64,000 nucleotides of DNA from Monarcha castaneiventris obscurior (Eukaryota; Chordata; Aves; Passeriformes; Monarchidae). The translations under genes were made by a program, and so were the position numbers. The notes under the pieces were generated by a model. It saw nothing but the letters and a program-made list of their open reading frames with translations. It had not been told where the DNA came from and did no database searches. Below, piece after piece: positions 1 to 13,051 of the stretch (position 1 is the first letter of the stretch; the number at the start of each line of letters is the position of its first letter). The DNA lies in contig JAMPIT010000484.1 in NCBI GenBank assembly GCA_026261815.1, forward strand, positions 8,158,501 to 8,222,500, given 5' to 3'.

Positions 1-1401
1 GGTTACTTCTAACTGCTGCTTCTGCCTCATGGAACAGTTCTATTTCATTACCTGTTTTCAGTGTTGAGACAGGGTTTTGGTTGTTTCTTTGGTTTTGTTA
101 TTTTTTTATTAGCTCCTTTGTTTCCCACTTCCTATTCATAGTCAGGCTTATACCTCATGTATTTTCTGTGTCTGATATGCCCCTGATTTTCACTCAGGTA
201 AAATAAACATATTTTATTTTCCTTAGCTTGCAATTCCTTTCTTGTTGGCCCCTCTGAAACCCAGGCTTTGAAGAAATGACATGAAGGATACCCAGTTCCA
301 GTGACATCTGGGTCTTTTCAAAGATTGAGACTGATGCCAAGGAGCAGCAGGTCACCTTCTTCACTTCTCATTTTCGTTCTTTTTTTTTCCCCCTCCCTCA
401 GTAATGTTTGCACCCCATTTTATTCTATTTTTCTACCCCTTTTTCTTTGTTCTGTTTCCTGTAAGGCTAAACCAACCTGTCCAATAGGTTACAGTAGAGC
501 TTCATAGTTCCCATCACATTGCAAAGCTGCTGTGAGATGAACTGTGAAAAGCTTCCAGCATTCCTCTGGCTGCCAGAATGAGTTAGGTAGCTCTGATACT
601 CCATAAATGATGATTTTCAAAATTGTGAAAGGAAATGAGGGCTCTTTTTCTGAAAATTAAAAAAATTGGCAACACAAAACTGTATTTTAGACCATCCTTG
701 TAATTTTTTCTTGCTTTATAAATATATGTATTTATTAATGAACTGCTTTCTTTCTACTAGTTCTGTCCTCCAACTATATCAGCATGGTCCTTATTAGTCT
801 TTACTTTCTTTGAAAGCAACATCTATATTCTACTTTTTGCCATTTTCCCTTTGTTGTGTCACATCCGCAAGTGCATAAACTTGTCATGCTCCCTAATCAA
901 AAGCAAATTTTAAAACCTTTTCATTTAGTGGAATATATAAATACATCTTTTTTTCTCTTTTTTGAAATTCAAAATATGTCTATTACAGGTAATGTGGAAA
1001 AATGAAATGCAGGATTAAAAGACTGCTTTTCTGGCATGACCAATTCTTGCTTGTTTCTGATATGGATTTGAGTTAAATATTGTCCATAAAATTTCTGCCT
1101 CATGTTTCTCTTACAGAGGCATAGTAATGATGAAAAAGAGCTTTCTCTATTTCTGTATTACCACTATGGGCTGTTTTGTATCTGTGTATTTATAGAGACA
1201 TACATGCTGTGCAACAACTAATATTTTCATAAACATGAGGATAAAAAGATGAGTTTGCCATGATTCTGAATCAGGGATAATGACTAGATGCTTGGCAGCT
1301 TTTTTTAAAGAAGCAAATGAAGAAGACAAGGACTGCTGATCCCTTGACCAGGCTGGCTCCTGTAGGTGTCTGAATGGGAACCTGGTGGTAGGACATGAAA
1401 A
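1..1401. other. Non-coding, AT-rich; no gene seen
   Basis: The open frames here are short, low in complexity and lack start context or splice borders that would make them convincing. I see no repeat family that I recognise. The stretch reads as ordinary vertebrate intergenic or intronic DNA. Confidence 0.6.
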
Positions 1402-1637
1402 TGTTGCTGTTCTCACCGTGGCCGAGTAGAGAAACCACACGAAATCCAGGCTCAGGGAGAAATGGAAGTAATTTAATAAATTTTACAAAGGCTTTTATAT
1501 GTTAGTTTGCAAGAGTGTGTTCAATGGAAAGTAATTGGTGTTTTGGCCATCCACCCCTTGAGGGGATTGGTCAAGTTCTAAGACACCCATTCCCAAATAT
1601 TTGTCTGGACAAAGCCATAACAATACTGCCAAACAAC
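1402..1637 (-). mobile_element. Possible solo LTR (endogenous retrovirus), minus strand
   Basis: Read on the minus strand, this has the order of parts expected of an LTR: a CCAAT-like stretch, then a TATAAAA box (plus-strand positions about 1494-1500), then about 15 bases later an ATTAAA-type polyadenylation signal (about 1470-1480), then a U5-like segment rich in CTGAGCCTGG-type sequence ending in ACA near 1402. Retroviral LTRs carry promoter and poly(A) signal in this order. The right-hand limit is uncertain (several TG starts at about 1625-1690 fit) and I could not find a matching target-site duplication. It could instead be an unrelated AT-rich promoter-like patch. Confidence 0.4.
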
Positions 1638-4600
1638 CCGCAGGTGCAAGAACTTTACAATACTGTAATGTTTAAAGTAATCTGCATGGGAAAGACAGAA
1701 CTCTCACAAACTACTGCAGAGAGCTGAAGAAATTCTCTGCTGAGGCTTTTTCAGCATCCATATGAAATAAAGATGACGTTTAGACTGATGACATGATAAT
1801 TTCACTTCTCCCACTAAAGCTTGAAATTGCATCTTTTTATGTTTCTATGATCCATAATTTTTGAAAGGAACACATGTCTCAGAGCATCCTGCTCTGTCAC
1901 AAAGATTATGCTGGAGGTGTGAAATGAATGTGTGCAATGTCTGTGTTTACAGACAATCTATAAAATAGTTCTTCCCTTTACTAACTATGAGCTGCAAGCA
2001 TGGAAAAAAGTGCTTAGGTTTTGAAGGGACAGCAAATATTCCATAATTGAGATTGCTAATATTATAATAATATAATAATGGTGTAATTTTAAATCATGTT
2101 CTACATCTTGATGATATACAAGAAAGGGAAGATTAGAAATGTGCTAGAGTAAAGACGTTGCCTGTAAGGGAAGAGAATGATAACAAGTACAGTGCTGATA
2201 CAGCTGAGGGACAGAAGCAATTTCAGAGTTGTTAGTAAATATATGGATATATAATATACTATGGAAAGAGGAAAAATAGAAATATTAAGCTGAAAATGAT
2301 AATCTGAAGAAAACAAAAATATTTTAATGACTTTAATATAGGCTGCTGTTAGGAAGTCTAGAAGAAATACAATTACCTATGGCTTTATGATAGTAGTGTG
2401 ATTTATTTTGTTTCTTGTGTCATATCCTTGCATATGCAGTTCTTCCCCAAAAAAAGTGTAAACAAAGATCTAATAGAAGTAATGATGTTGAATTTATTGA
2501 AAAAATTAATTTTAACTGTTGTCAGTTTAGCTGGTCTAAAAAATGTATAATTTCAGAAAATTAGAAACCTAGAACAGTACTAAAACTGGTGTGAAAACTG
2601 TTAGTCTAAATAGTGAGAGGGTCAAGTTTACCTTGCTAACAGCAGAATTTATATTATGTATCTCTCTTGCACTCAGCACTGGGAAATATCACTTCTTTTG
2701 AATTATGTTAGGGAAATAATGCTTGCCAAAGCACAGAATTTTGAATTTGAAATTAGAACATCTTTTTGTTTGACTGCCATGACATCTATTTCAGCTGCTT
2801 CAGTGCACATGGCTCTAGTTTATTACACATTCCCTGGAAACAGTTTTAAATTGTAGGGCAGGTGTGTATTTTGGGCATTTTATGTCCTGTTGTAAGGCTT
2901 TCCCTGCACACATCTGACACTGTAAAATAGGTCATATACAGGTGCCACTGGTACTTTGGATAAAAGATTTAGAGCCTTGTTTTTTGGAATGCATCTTTTG
3001 GTGATGCTTAACTAAGACCTTGTGAGAGGAGACAAACATGTAAATGAAGCCAACTTTCAGACCTTTGGGATCTGTTACAGCATGAGTTACTTTCAACAGA
3101 TAATTAGCTGGGGCTGTTAATCAAGTTTAACAGGTGTTGAGTAATGAACCGAGACAGGGCATCTGTTGTGACCCACCTCTCACTCTAATCTGGTTAGGGA
3201 ACCTAATGCCAGTTGGAGCCCAGAATGCTTTGTAGTGACATCCAGCATTGCATTTTCCTGAAGCTTCCATCAGTCTTGTGACATCGAAGAATGGTGTCTT
3301 TGCAACAAGAATACATAAGGAATCAGTCCAAAATACCTAAAGTGGAAGCTATTAGTGAACAGCTTAATTTTCTTTACTTTGAAAGCATTTCTTTGCTTAA
3401 GTTGAATGAGCAGTTGAAACTTTTGTCCATGTTTGTATCTGTTTGCTTTCCAAAATGTAATGAAATCCATTTTAGAGTGCTGCTTAACTAGGATCATGTA
3501 GAGCACTGCTATCAAAGTGGTAGGAAATTATAGTTTCAGCATGTCATTTCCAAGACCTCTTTGCAATAAGAACTTACCAACTTCCTATTATGTATTATGT
3601 TAAGTGATTTTTGCATATTTAAGAGATCCAGGCCTTGCAATCCATTGTCACTGAGTAGCAACTTCAACATTTTGAGCTTTCTATAAACTCCTGCCTTGAC
3701 CATTAAGCTGCCTGTTTTTCCCAGCATTCTGTCCACAAAGTGGGCCATGTCAGCTTGGAGAGTGAGACCACTTTTGGAGCTGGCTGACAGGATTGATTGT
3801 TAGAGCAGCCTTGGGGCTCACTTTGGGTCAATCAGATTGTTCAGGGAAGGGGAATCCCGTGCTGCTGAGTACGTTCTCTGTGTTGTGTCTGAATACAGAC
3901 TAATTTCCCATGTTTTCATTTTTTTTTTAATATCACCTGGCCTCAATTTATTTGTTGTACCCTTTACATCTCTTACCAACTTTTGCCCAAAAGGAAAAAG
4001 TAACACAAACTTTAATTTCTTTCCTCTTACTAGATTAATCAGAGATGCTTCAAGCAGAAATTAAGGCTGAGTCATGTTGTGAATATTGCAGTTCTGTGAT
4101 TCTAACCAAGTCTGAGGCTTTTAGACATGTTTTAGACATTAAATGGCAAAACCTGTGTAATACTGTACCTGTGGCTATTTTGCTCCAGAGCTCTTTTATA
4201 ATCTACTTTACTTGTGCTGGTTATTCTGTGTCTCTGTGATTAAATTCATAGCAATGTTTCCAGCTATTCACTTTTTCAGCACAGCATGTACTTGTGTATC
4301 CAATAATAATTAGCATAATGCATAGAATAAGTGTGCTTATTTCAAGGGGATAATTCAAAGTTGTAACCAACGTTCCTGGCAGAAGAAAGAGCAACATTTC
4401 TACTGTTGGCAGTGTTTCACATGTGTCTTTTGATTGGTGTGAGAGATTATGGTGCTCTCATTTATATAGTACTTAAAGTCTGAGATTTTGATTATAGATC
4501 CCTGAAATGATCACAGAAATTAGAAAACCCTCTGCAATATTTCCTTACATGAAAAGTAAAACTGTGATCCAGTCGACTTGGCAGGCAGTTCCCACTGAGC

Positions 4601-6738
4601 TCAGGAGATTTATGTTATCACCCAGGAAGCCAGGAAAAGCTCAGTAGAATTGATATAATATAAAGCAAAAAGTGAGGCGAGAAACAAGCCCAGAATAACT
4701 ACATAGGAATTCAGAATGAGGGAGATGAAGATATCATACAGCTACAGAGAGAGCAATCAGAAATTGTGCTAGGAAGAGAAGGAGAATCACATAGATTGCA
4801 AATTTTAGGTGAGCAGAGTCTGGAGAAAATCACAAGAGGAATATGGACTAGTTGGTAACCTGGGGATGGTAACCAGTGTACTAATGGAGGACCAGAATCA
4901 GAGCCAGGAGGCCAGAGAACCTGTGGCTTGCTGCTCTCTTTTCAGGAGCATGTGTGTATAATGTCTGATACCATTTTTCTTCTGAAAGGTTGTCAGTATG
5001 GAGTTTTCTTGGCTATTTTATCAGACATAACCCTTTCCTTTCTATATGTTTCTTTTTAATTTAGGGTATATAGTTTTTCCTAATGGGAGCCATTCCTGTC
5101 TATTATGTGCATTAAAATGTATGGTAAAATTCCTTGGGAAAGCTATTTATGTACATGCAGAGTAGCCATAATCCAAAGTAGCCATTTTTCAAACATGGGT
5201 ATTTGATATTTCTTTTCCCCTATCCTCAAAATTATGAAAAGTGATTAGACCCTATTAAGGACTTATCCAATTTCATTTTAAAAATTCTGGTTTGTACTGC
5301 TGTGATCCTCAAGACCCCCTGTGGGAAATTGCATGGAGTCTCATGACAAGTGTGATATTAACCTGTGCCATTTTTGCAAGTAACAATTTGTAGAGCTGCT
5401 GGATGTGTTTTTCCCTTTCTTTTAGTCATCTTGAGACCTTGTTCATCTCTTCTGCATTGCCCTGTGTAACCTTAGGGAGGATTATGGTTCTGCTTAACTG
5501 TTTGCCATCTTAAGCCATCTGGATAACGATGCCTTCCTTTGATTGTGATAGTAGGACACCTTTAACTCTCAGAAAGAGCAAAATTAAATTTTAGCGCTTT
5601 GTCTCTCCTCTGGATAAAAAAAAAAAAAAGGAACAGATGTCAAAACTTGGGATCTCCTCCTTGATGATTATTTTGCCAACATATATAGTACTGGCTCTCT
5701 GGACTCCTTTCCTGCATTCAAAATTAACCTGTCTGCTCCTTTGAGCCCTCAACCTTTGCTCCAATAGATAAATCACTTCCTGGAAATGTCTGAAAACTGT
5801 TCGAATGGTTTTTTTCCCCCTCAGCAATGTCTTTTCTACAAATGTTTTTGTTAAGTAAAGTAGGTGTTAGTACTTCATAGGTCTGTGACTCTTTAGCATG
5901 TTTTAAATGATTAGTCACCAGGGACATTTTCTTTCCCTTTTTGGGTTTTTTGCACTTCAATTTTTTGTTGTTCTCAGAGCGCTTTAAAAACAGCCAGTAT
6001 TATGTGGTTTTTGTCTTTCTGTGACTGCATAGTGAAATTGTTTTTGTAAGTAGTCAGAGTATTCTGTTCATGTCATTTCATACATGAACACAAATAATCT
6101 CTTTAAAGTGTGATGGTCCTGTGTGTTGCATCACTGTAAGTCATGTAGGCTCCAAAAAGTAGTTTTTATTGGCCAGTCCTTGCTGCTAATTAACTTGCAG
6201 ATAGAATAGAATATTTAATGCTGTATTTTTTATTCATAAAGCAGAAGGCAGCTATGGTGTGGTGTATCAACTTCATATTCTTTTTAGTGGCAAAGACAGA
6301 GCTGTGCAGACTTTGTCAAGTTTCTCCAGAAGGACTTTGACTTTATTAATTTGACTTTGATATCTTTCTAAGTATGTAATGGACACTGCAGAGATGATAT
6401 GGATGTGTGGTAGCAGGTTGTCATTCTCTGATCCCCAAATGCACACTGCAGTGTACATAAGGATAATGTCTTGGTCTATCAATGCTAGGAGTAGAAATTA
6501 AAGTCCTTTGTGTTTCCCTTGGATTTCTGCAACATGCGTTTTTGATTATGCCAGTTCTATCAGAGAATCAGAACAATCCCAAGAAACTCCATGTAAAAAG
6601 TTCTTCCACATAAACTTTTCAAGATTATTCAAATGATCTTAGGAGTCTTCCACTATTCCACTGTGCTTTGGAGGTGCAGAGCTGCCCAGTACTGTTAATG
6701 AATCAAAGGAGCAATAAAGTATGAACTAGTATTAGAAT
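1638..6738. other. Non-coding, AT-rich; no gene seen
   Basis: Unique-looking AT-rich DNA with only short chance open frames. It contains a TAA-rich patch near 2060-2080 and a 14-base poly-A run at 5616-5629. Frames at 5591-5960 on the minus strand are lysine/serine-rich and lack good splice borders, so I do not call them. Confidence 0.6.
5616..5629. repeat. Poly-A run (14 bases)
   Basis: A homopolymer A tract following TGGAT. No retroelement tail structure is visible around it, so it is treated as simple sequence. Confidence 0.9.
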
Positions 6739-7407
6739 GAATTAAAAGTACAAGTTTATTTATATAAAAGTATAAAGTTGTTTCATTCAACAGTTGCAAC
6801 ACTGAACCATGAAGTTCAGTGAATAACCATGAAATTTGTATGAATTATCTATCTATATATGTAGATATGGGTGCAGAGATCAACTGTCCAAAAATCACTT
6901 TCTTCTTTCCTACAGGTATCAGTTGCTGAAAATAATAAATTTTAGTTTCTGAACTTGGTCTGTTTAAATCATCTGGCTGTGAAGATTCAGAATTTGCTCC
7001 TGAAGGTAACAGTTTCTGTGCAAACTGCGACCCAGTCACTCCACCATTTATGGTAGGAGTGTGTACTGATTTATATAGCCCAATCTGAAACTTCTGCATT
7101 GCCTTGATTATATTGATATCCCGTTGACAGACAACTGGAAGCAGTGAAAACCCCAGGCTTAATTACCAACAAGTGTTCTGGCTTTTGGTGTAGAGGAGAA
7201 AAGTGCAATGGCAGTATCTTGGTTAAGATGCTGCTTCTGAGACTCTGGAAAGGAATTCTCTTCGATTAAACCAGGGCTGAGCAAAAGACTCTTATTTTCT
7301 GTCTGTATGTTGGTGTGCATCTGACAGGTGTCAGCTTCAAAGCCAAGACAACGACATAAAAGCTTATTTTGGAAAGTCTTTTGGGAGAGCAATTCTTGAA
7401 ATAAATA
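6739..7407 (-). pseudogene. Candidate cryptic or broken gene end, unrecognised
   Basis: Two open segments lie head to tail on the minus strand. Segment A (7407 down to 7167, about 80 codons) follows a pyrimidine-rich tract ending in CCTATCCAG, a good splice-acceptor shape, and is followed by GTAATT, a donor-like sequence. Segment B (7134 down to a TAA at 6847-6845, about 96 codons) follows CTGCTTCCAG, a second acceptor shape. The 32 bases between them (7166-7135) begin GT and end AG; leaving them out would keep the frame. A minus-strand AATAAA lies at 6760-6755, about 85 bases after the stop. Residue composition is balanced (S, Q, P, N, K), but I recognise no domain. A 32-base intron is shorter than vertebrate introns normally are, so this may be a frameshifted relic, a misread coding-like stretch, or chance. 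Confidence 0.25.
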
Positions 7408-9099
7408 CTGGATAGGAAAAATAGTTGTGGTCATTCAGCCAGACAAGAATTCATAGAGCTCGACAGGGGAAAGTTGGAGGTAGCTCAGTCTGTGTTACTG
7501 AGCCTGTTTCCAAGTCTCTGTATTTGGTAGAGAGCTACAGGATGCTGACTGCTGTTGCAGGTATCAAGAAGCTGCCTCTGCTCTTTTACTATTTGCTACT
7601 CAGTGTGTTTATGTCACTCATGGTCTTTGGCACTGCAGGATTTGTTTCAGACTGGTTTTTGGGACTGGCTTGAGTTCAGTGTCTGCAGCCTCATAAGCTC
7701 TTTCCTACATAGCTGTACCTGAGTGTAGCCTTTTGCAGAGGTTAGTACAATGCCCACAGCAACACTGACCACGCACCACGTTCTGCTTATTTGTACTCAA
7801 AAAGTATTCCTACTTGCTTTTCCATTTTACTCCCACTCATCCACCAAATCACTTTTAACTGATTTGCCTTTGAAGCCAAGCAGAATCATAAATATTTAAA
7901 AACATTATTTTAGTATTTTGAGACCTTGTTCAGGTTATGAGAAGAGCAAGTGAAATTCGCAACGTAGGAACTACTGTTAATGGCTGCAAGAGTAGCGTAG
8001 GTTTGTTTGGTTTTTTTACATGGCAGACTTTGTTTGTTTTAATGAAGTGAACCATATTATATTTTCCAAAAGGAAGGAAGCTTCCGTGGATCTTGGTTTT
8101 TATAATTCTTATAATAGCATCAAACTGAACATTCTTACAGCAGAGACATCTGTTTTCACAGTCGCCTTCTGCAGGAAGAGACTTTGTTTTGTTTTGAAAT
8201 TCATAGTTCATGTATTTTAGCAGATGATCATATTTAAGCCAGATTCTGATTGTCGTCAGTACAAATTGGGAATTAACTCTGTATTTCACTTCATCTCACC
8301 CAATTTATGTTAGTGTAAAGGAAAACTGAATCTAATGACCTGGGTGTTTTATTTCTGTGTTTAATTGTGCTGACAAGTATTATTTTTAGAGAAATGAAAC
8401 AACGCGATTGCAGATAGCTCAGAAAGCTCCACTATTCTGGCAGATTATCGCCTTTATTTTGCTGTCCAATAGAGTGATTGGAAGACTTCGTTTGGGTTTG
8501 ACAAACAGTATGTGGTACTCCAGCCTTCCATATGAAGCTTTGAACATGCTGACACATTCTTCCAATCTAAAAAGATTTTTAAAAATTTATTAGAAAATTT
8601 TGTATTTGTTCTCTCAGATGCTCCATTCTGTATAGATTTCATAAAACCTTTAGATTTTGGTATTAGGTGGAAAAAGCTCACTTCCCCGCATATTGCAGCT
8701 CCTGCAGTACATTTTCTAAAATGCGTGAATATCAGTTGTGCTCCGAAGGTGACAGCATTGAGCACTGTGTGAAATCTTTCAAATTATACTCCTAAATCTG
8801 TGCAAGCAAGTGTTCTGACTTTTGAACTTCTTCAAGGCAAATTTGAGAGTCATACTTGGTTTCAGTGTGTGGAAATTCAACTGTAAACCCAAGTATGTTG
8901 GGCTCAAATTGATATATTTTTCTTTCTGGTTTTATTTAGCTCTTGGAATGGAAATAGATGTCCTTAGTAAATCCTGAAGCTTTTATAGCTCTAGTTTTAT
9001 CTCAGACAAATTATTGGAAAATGCATAATGCCATTGATCTGACTAGAACTAATAGGAGTTTTAAATAGCAAAGAAAACAAGACCTTTAATGCTGAAAAC
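7408..9099. other. Non-coding; no gene seen
   Basis: AT-rich sequence with chance open frames on both strands, the longest about 119 codons at 7930-8289 (minus) with no recognisable features. No repeat family recognised. Confidence 0.6.
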
Positions 9100-9140
9100 C
9101 TCTTCCTCTCTTTTCTTTCTTCCTTCCTTCCTTCCTTCCC
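9100..9140. repeat. Pyrimidine tract with TTCC microsatellite
   Basis: A C/T-only stretch ends in five tandem TTCC units at 9120-9139. This is a simple tetranucleotide repeat and is likely to vary in length between individuals. Confidence 0.9.
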
Positions 9141-12100
9141 CAAAACATCAGTAAAAGGAGCTAATAAATGCAATTGATTTATTTTGAAGTGCTGTCTGTC
9201 TTTTTCACTTTTCTTCTGAATAGCAGAGTCTGTGGCAGCCCTGGCTCCAGATGTCTGCGAGACAAGCTGTAATATGTTTCAGAAAGTCCCTGTTTGATGG
9301 CAATTGTCTGGGGAGAAAAATGAAATAAGCTTTGTCTTTGCTACAGTAACACTTGGCTCATGAGAACAGCCTCACAAGGAGAGGGGCCATTTCTGATCTA
9401 AGATTAACAAATCTCTGTTTGCAGTTGTTTTGGCAAATTTGTAGTAAGCACAAGCAGTGGTGGTGTTTTCCTGCAGCACAAGCAGATTAACATCCTTCAG
9501 TTGTCCCTTTCTACTGCAGCTTCTGGGGCGATAGAGCAGAATGCAGTGAGCCATTCTGGAGTCTGTGGCTTGAAGAACTTTGTCTCAAACGTGTTACGTT
9601 AAGTAATGTGATGTTTTGCTCACACAGAGCAAATACTTTAAGCATGAAATATTTACTTGGTGGGCCTCACATTCCTGAGAACTTGGAATACTGCACCCAT
9701 ATTTCTTGGAGTTAGCCTCAAATATTTCATTAGAGCAGAAAATGCCAGAAATCAGGGTGCTCCCATGCTGTGTTTACTTTTCAGTTCGTGTAACACTTTG
9801 CGGGAATCATAGGTTTTTCTTTGCCATCTGCACTGGTTAGTGGTCAGTTCAAATTCTGCATGTACTTCGATGAGAAAATTCAAGGCATATAATTTCCATG
9901 TTGACAAATTTGGGCACCATGACCTGTATGCTTCTCTTGTTGGCAATATCCTTCAAAGCACTTAAAATGGAAAGAACATGCAAGGGATTCCACCTGTGAC
10001 CAATTTTTGAAGAATGGACAGTCTCAGCAGAAATTATCTAACCTCACCAATCTTGACTTCACAAAGGGATAATTTATTATTAATGTTTTTTAAGGTTAAA
10101 CTTGTTCACGTGTGTCAGATATAATCTAACTAATTCCACGTTCTTGGCTTATGTGCCACATTTAATTGCAGCAATTGGAATGGATTTCAGGAAACCATGT
10201 TCCCAGTGTCAAGTTATCATTTTTAACATTTCCTTGTTTGTTAAAAATGAAAAATTCTGGGAATTGGATCTTGGCTTTAAGAGAATCAGCTATATTTCTC
10301 CTGCACTGTGAGTTTCTTCGCAAGTTGGGTCATTTTATTTGTCCTTTATTAAATTTTCAGTGGAAACACAGTCAACTGTAGCCAGAAAAATGAAGCTAAA
10401 AGTTCCTTAGGAGATTTTATGCATATTTGATAAGATTATGGAAGATATGTCTGTGTGGATTTGCTTTGTCTCCAGACTAAGTCTCCAAACAGGCTGGAAA
10501 ACTAAGATACAAGATTTGGCAGACCTGCTTTCCTAGAAGGAGTTATCTTGAAGAGTTTGCTCACTCAATGTGGCTTTTCTCACTGGTGTTTTTTGTCCAT
10601 GTTTTAAGTGAAGAGATGCATCATCTTTGTTGCTGGAATGCCTAGATGACAATTAGGGATAGGAATGTAGTCATGCTCTAGTCCTGAGCTGTATCATAGG
10701 AATAGTACAAGAAAACTAAGTCTTATGTTTGCTACTAGTGTTATTTACTACCCTATTTACCTATTGTATTAAAGTCTATGTAAAATAGTTGGGTTTTTTA
10801 TTTTTAATTTCTGTGTATTAACATTCTTTGCTGGTTTAGGAATAAAAGGTTTTGAACCATATTAGACACTGGGTCTCAACCTGTGCTCAGTTGAATCCAG
10901 TTTCCCGCATAAAAGTCTGTATGGATTTTGTACTTAATGTAAGAAGAAATATTCTCCTTGCTCTTGATGCAAGGCTGGTTGAGGAGTCTTGTTTGAGTAG
11001 TTACTCCTAATTGGCAACTTTTCCTCTTCCAATTGTCTTTGTTTGTTAACACTGTAGTAATACTCTGTTACCTCCCTTCCAATCCAGATATGAATGTGGA
11101 TCATCTGACAGCACTGCGAGTTAGTCAGGGATGTAACTTGCACCACTCTGTACCTTGTTTCTGCCTCCTCTTCTGAAAGCCTTCCCAAGGTTCCTGTTAG
11201 CATTTTCCAGCTTAGTGAAATTAATATATGATTACAATCACCAGTTTGTCCTCATCTCTTCTTTACTAAAGGAAGCTTGATGTTCACCCTTCTGAATTCT
11301 GAGGCCTTGGAGAACCCATTTTCCTGATACTTCTTTTTCTTCTCCTCTCTAAATAATGTCATGTATTAAATGTAGTTGCAGAGAAGAAATAAAATTGTTG
11401 TAAAGAGAAAGCTGGCCTGTTACAGCCCCTGATTGCTGCTGGAAGCAAAACACTGCAGAATAGACCAAATCAAAGGTTTGGGAGGTGAGGAATGGAGAGA
11501 AGACCTTTCCTGGCTTATAAAATACCAAGTGAAGTAAACAAATGCACTCTATTTTCCTTGCTATTGAAAGCCTGAATGTCCTTATTCCATTAGGAGTGTT
11601 TTGCTATTCTTTTGGAAATCTCCTTTAATTAGGGCTGTATAATATGTTTCCAAGGATATGAAAGAAATAATTCACCATGGCTCCAGCAGCCACTACTCCT
11701 TTCTGATGAAGAAAAGAAAGTATTTCTTATCACTCGGAGAGGCAGCAATGATTAGAAATAGGCTATAGTAAAGAATCAATTAATCTTTCTCTGGATAGCT
11801 TCACAATATTGTTGGCCATTTTGCTGTGTAATTCTGTGCTGTGATGATACTGCAGCAAGGTGTTGTGATCCTTGCTGTGCTGGGACGTTGCTGGAAGTAG
11901 CTCTCCAGGACATGAATTGATAGAGGTTTGGCTGAACGCATTTAAAAGTTACTGGGATGCTACAGAATGTTTGCAATATCATCACAGAAGCCACTACAGT
12001 GGATTTGACACAGAGTAAGGGCATCCAAACAGGACCAGAATTACTCTGAACTCCCCAGCTCATAAAGCTGCCTGCCAGCCTGGAGGTGTTGTCAGGGCGC

Positions 12101-12160
12101 TTTTATCCAGAATGAACACAGTCCAGTTTCTGCAGTGTCAGGTGGACAAAGAAGAAATGT
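9141..12160. other. Non-coding; no gene seen
   Basis: AT-rich, no recognised repeats. Minus-strand frames at 10934-11203 and 11776-12063 are of a length expected by chance and show no domain or convincing splice borders. Confidence 0.6.
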
Positions 12161-12400
12161 TTTATTAGCTTCCTGTACTTAGAACTTGCTCGAAGTACTT
12201 CTTGGTTGTCCCAAAAAGAGCAGGAGGTGATGAGGGAGCACTGACCACTGCGCCAGTGACCCCGGAACTGAAGAAGGCTCTTGTGTGTGCTCCTCAGAAG
12301 TACAGCAGGGTTTCAGCTCCTGCCTGTGCTGCCCTGAGGCCTGTTAATGCCTGCTCAGGCACAGTGTCCCCCTTTCCTCACCTTCACAACCCGACCTGAA
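12161..12400 (-). other. GC-rich patch with minus-strand AATAAA
   Basis: A patch clearly richer in G+C than its surroundings, with a minus-strand AATAAA at 12166-12161 on its low-coordinate edge. In the minus direction this gives GC-rich sequence followed by a poly(A) signal, an arrangement that fits a degraded LTR or a transcript 3' end. I found no TATA box, clear ends or target-site duplication, so the nature is open. Confidence 0.3.
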
Positions 12401-13051
12401 TTCCTCTGTCTGCTTTTTGGTGATTAGGTTAGTCTCCTTCACACTGTAGGTTCATCATAGGGAAAAACTGCCTGAGAAGAGGGAAGGTGAGCTGCTAAAT
12501 ATGACAGTGCTAGAAAGTCAAACAGAGAATCTTTCTGCATTGCAAAAGGTGACGTCCTCGTAAAAGGCTTTCAGTCTGCTTTTTGTTCAACATTTTGCTC
12601 AAGAACTGTCCGTCTCATTCACTTCTTCACTGCTAACAAAGAGGAGCACTGACAGCACTGGCTCCAGGTGTCTGTCAGAAGAGCAATAAAAGTTTCAGCC
12701 GTACCCAGTGTGATTGTGTTTGATAGGTAAAAACAGAAAGATGCTAATTTCAAAACTCTGCTTTCAAGCAGACAATTCCCTATATGTTAGGTTAAGGAAA
12801 TGTGAAGTGTATGTGGCTTATAGAAACAAGTCACTGAGGTTTTTTGTGATTAAAAATATTAAATTAATCTTTCATTTTATAGTGCTGATCAGAATTTTTA
12901 CCAGTAAGGCATGTGCATTATTTTCTGCAGACATCGCAGTTTTACCCTTTTCCTTCAGAACAGAGATGTTGGAAACGAATCAAATGTGATTCACTGGACA
13001 TACAGTGACTACCTTTGACCAGCACTAATGGCTCCAAGAGCAGGATGTATC
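12401..13051. other. Non-coding; no gene seen
   Basis: Ordinary AT-rich sequence leading up to the LTR candidate at 13052. A chance frame at 12714-12989 has no recognisable features. Confidence 0.6.

Noticed and set aside
301..507. Small plus-strand frame with a hydrophobic, serine-rich product
   Set aside because: Pyrimidine-rich DNA gives F/S/L-rich translation; no sign of a gene.
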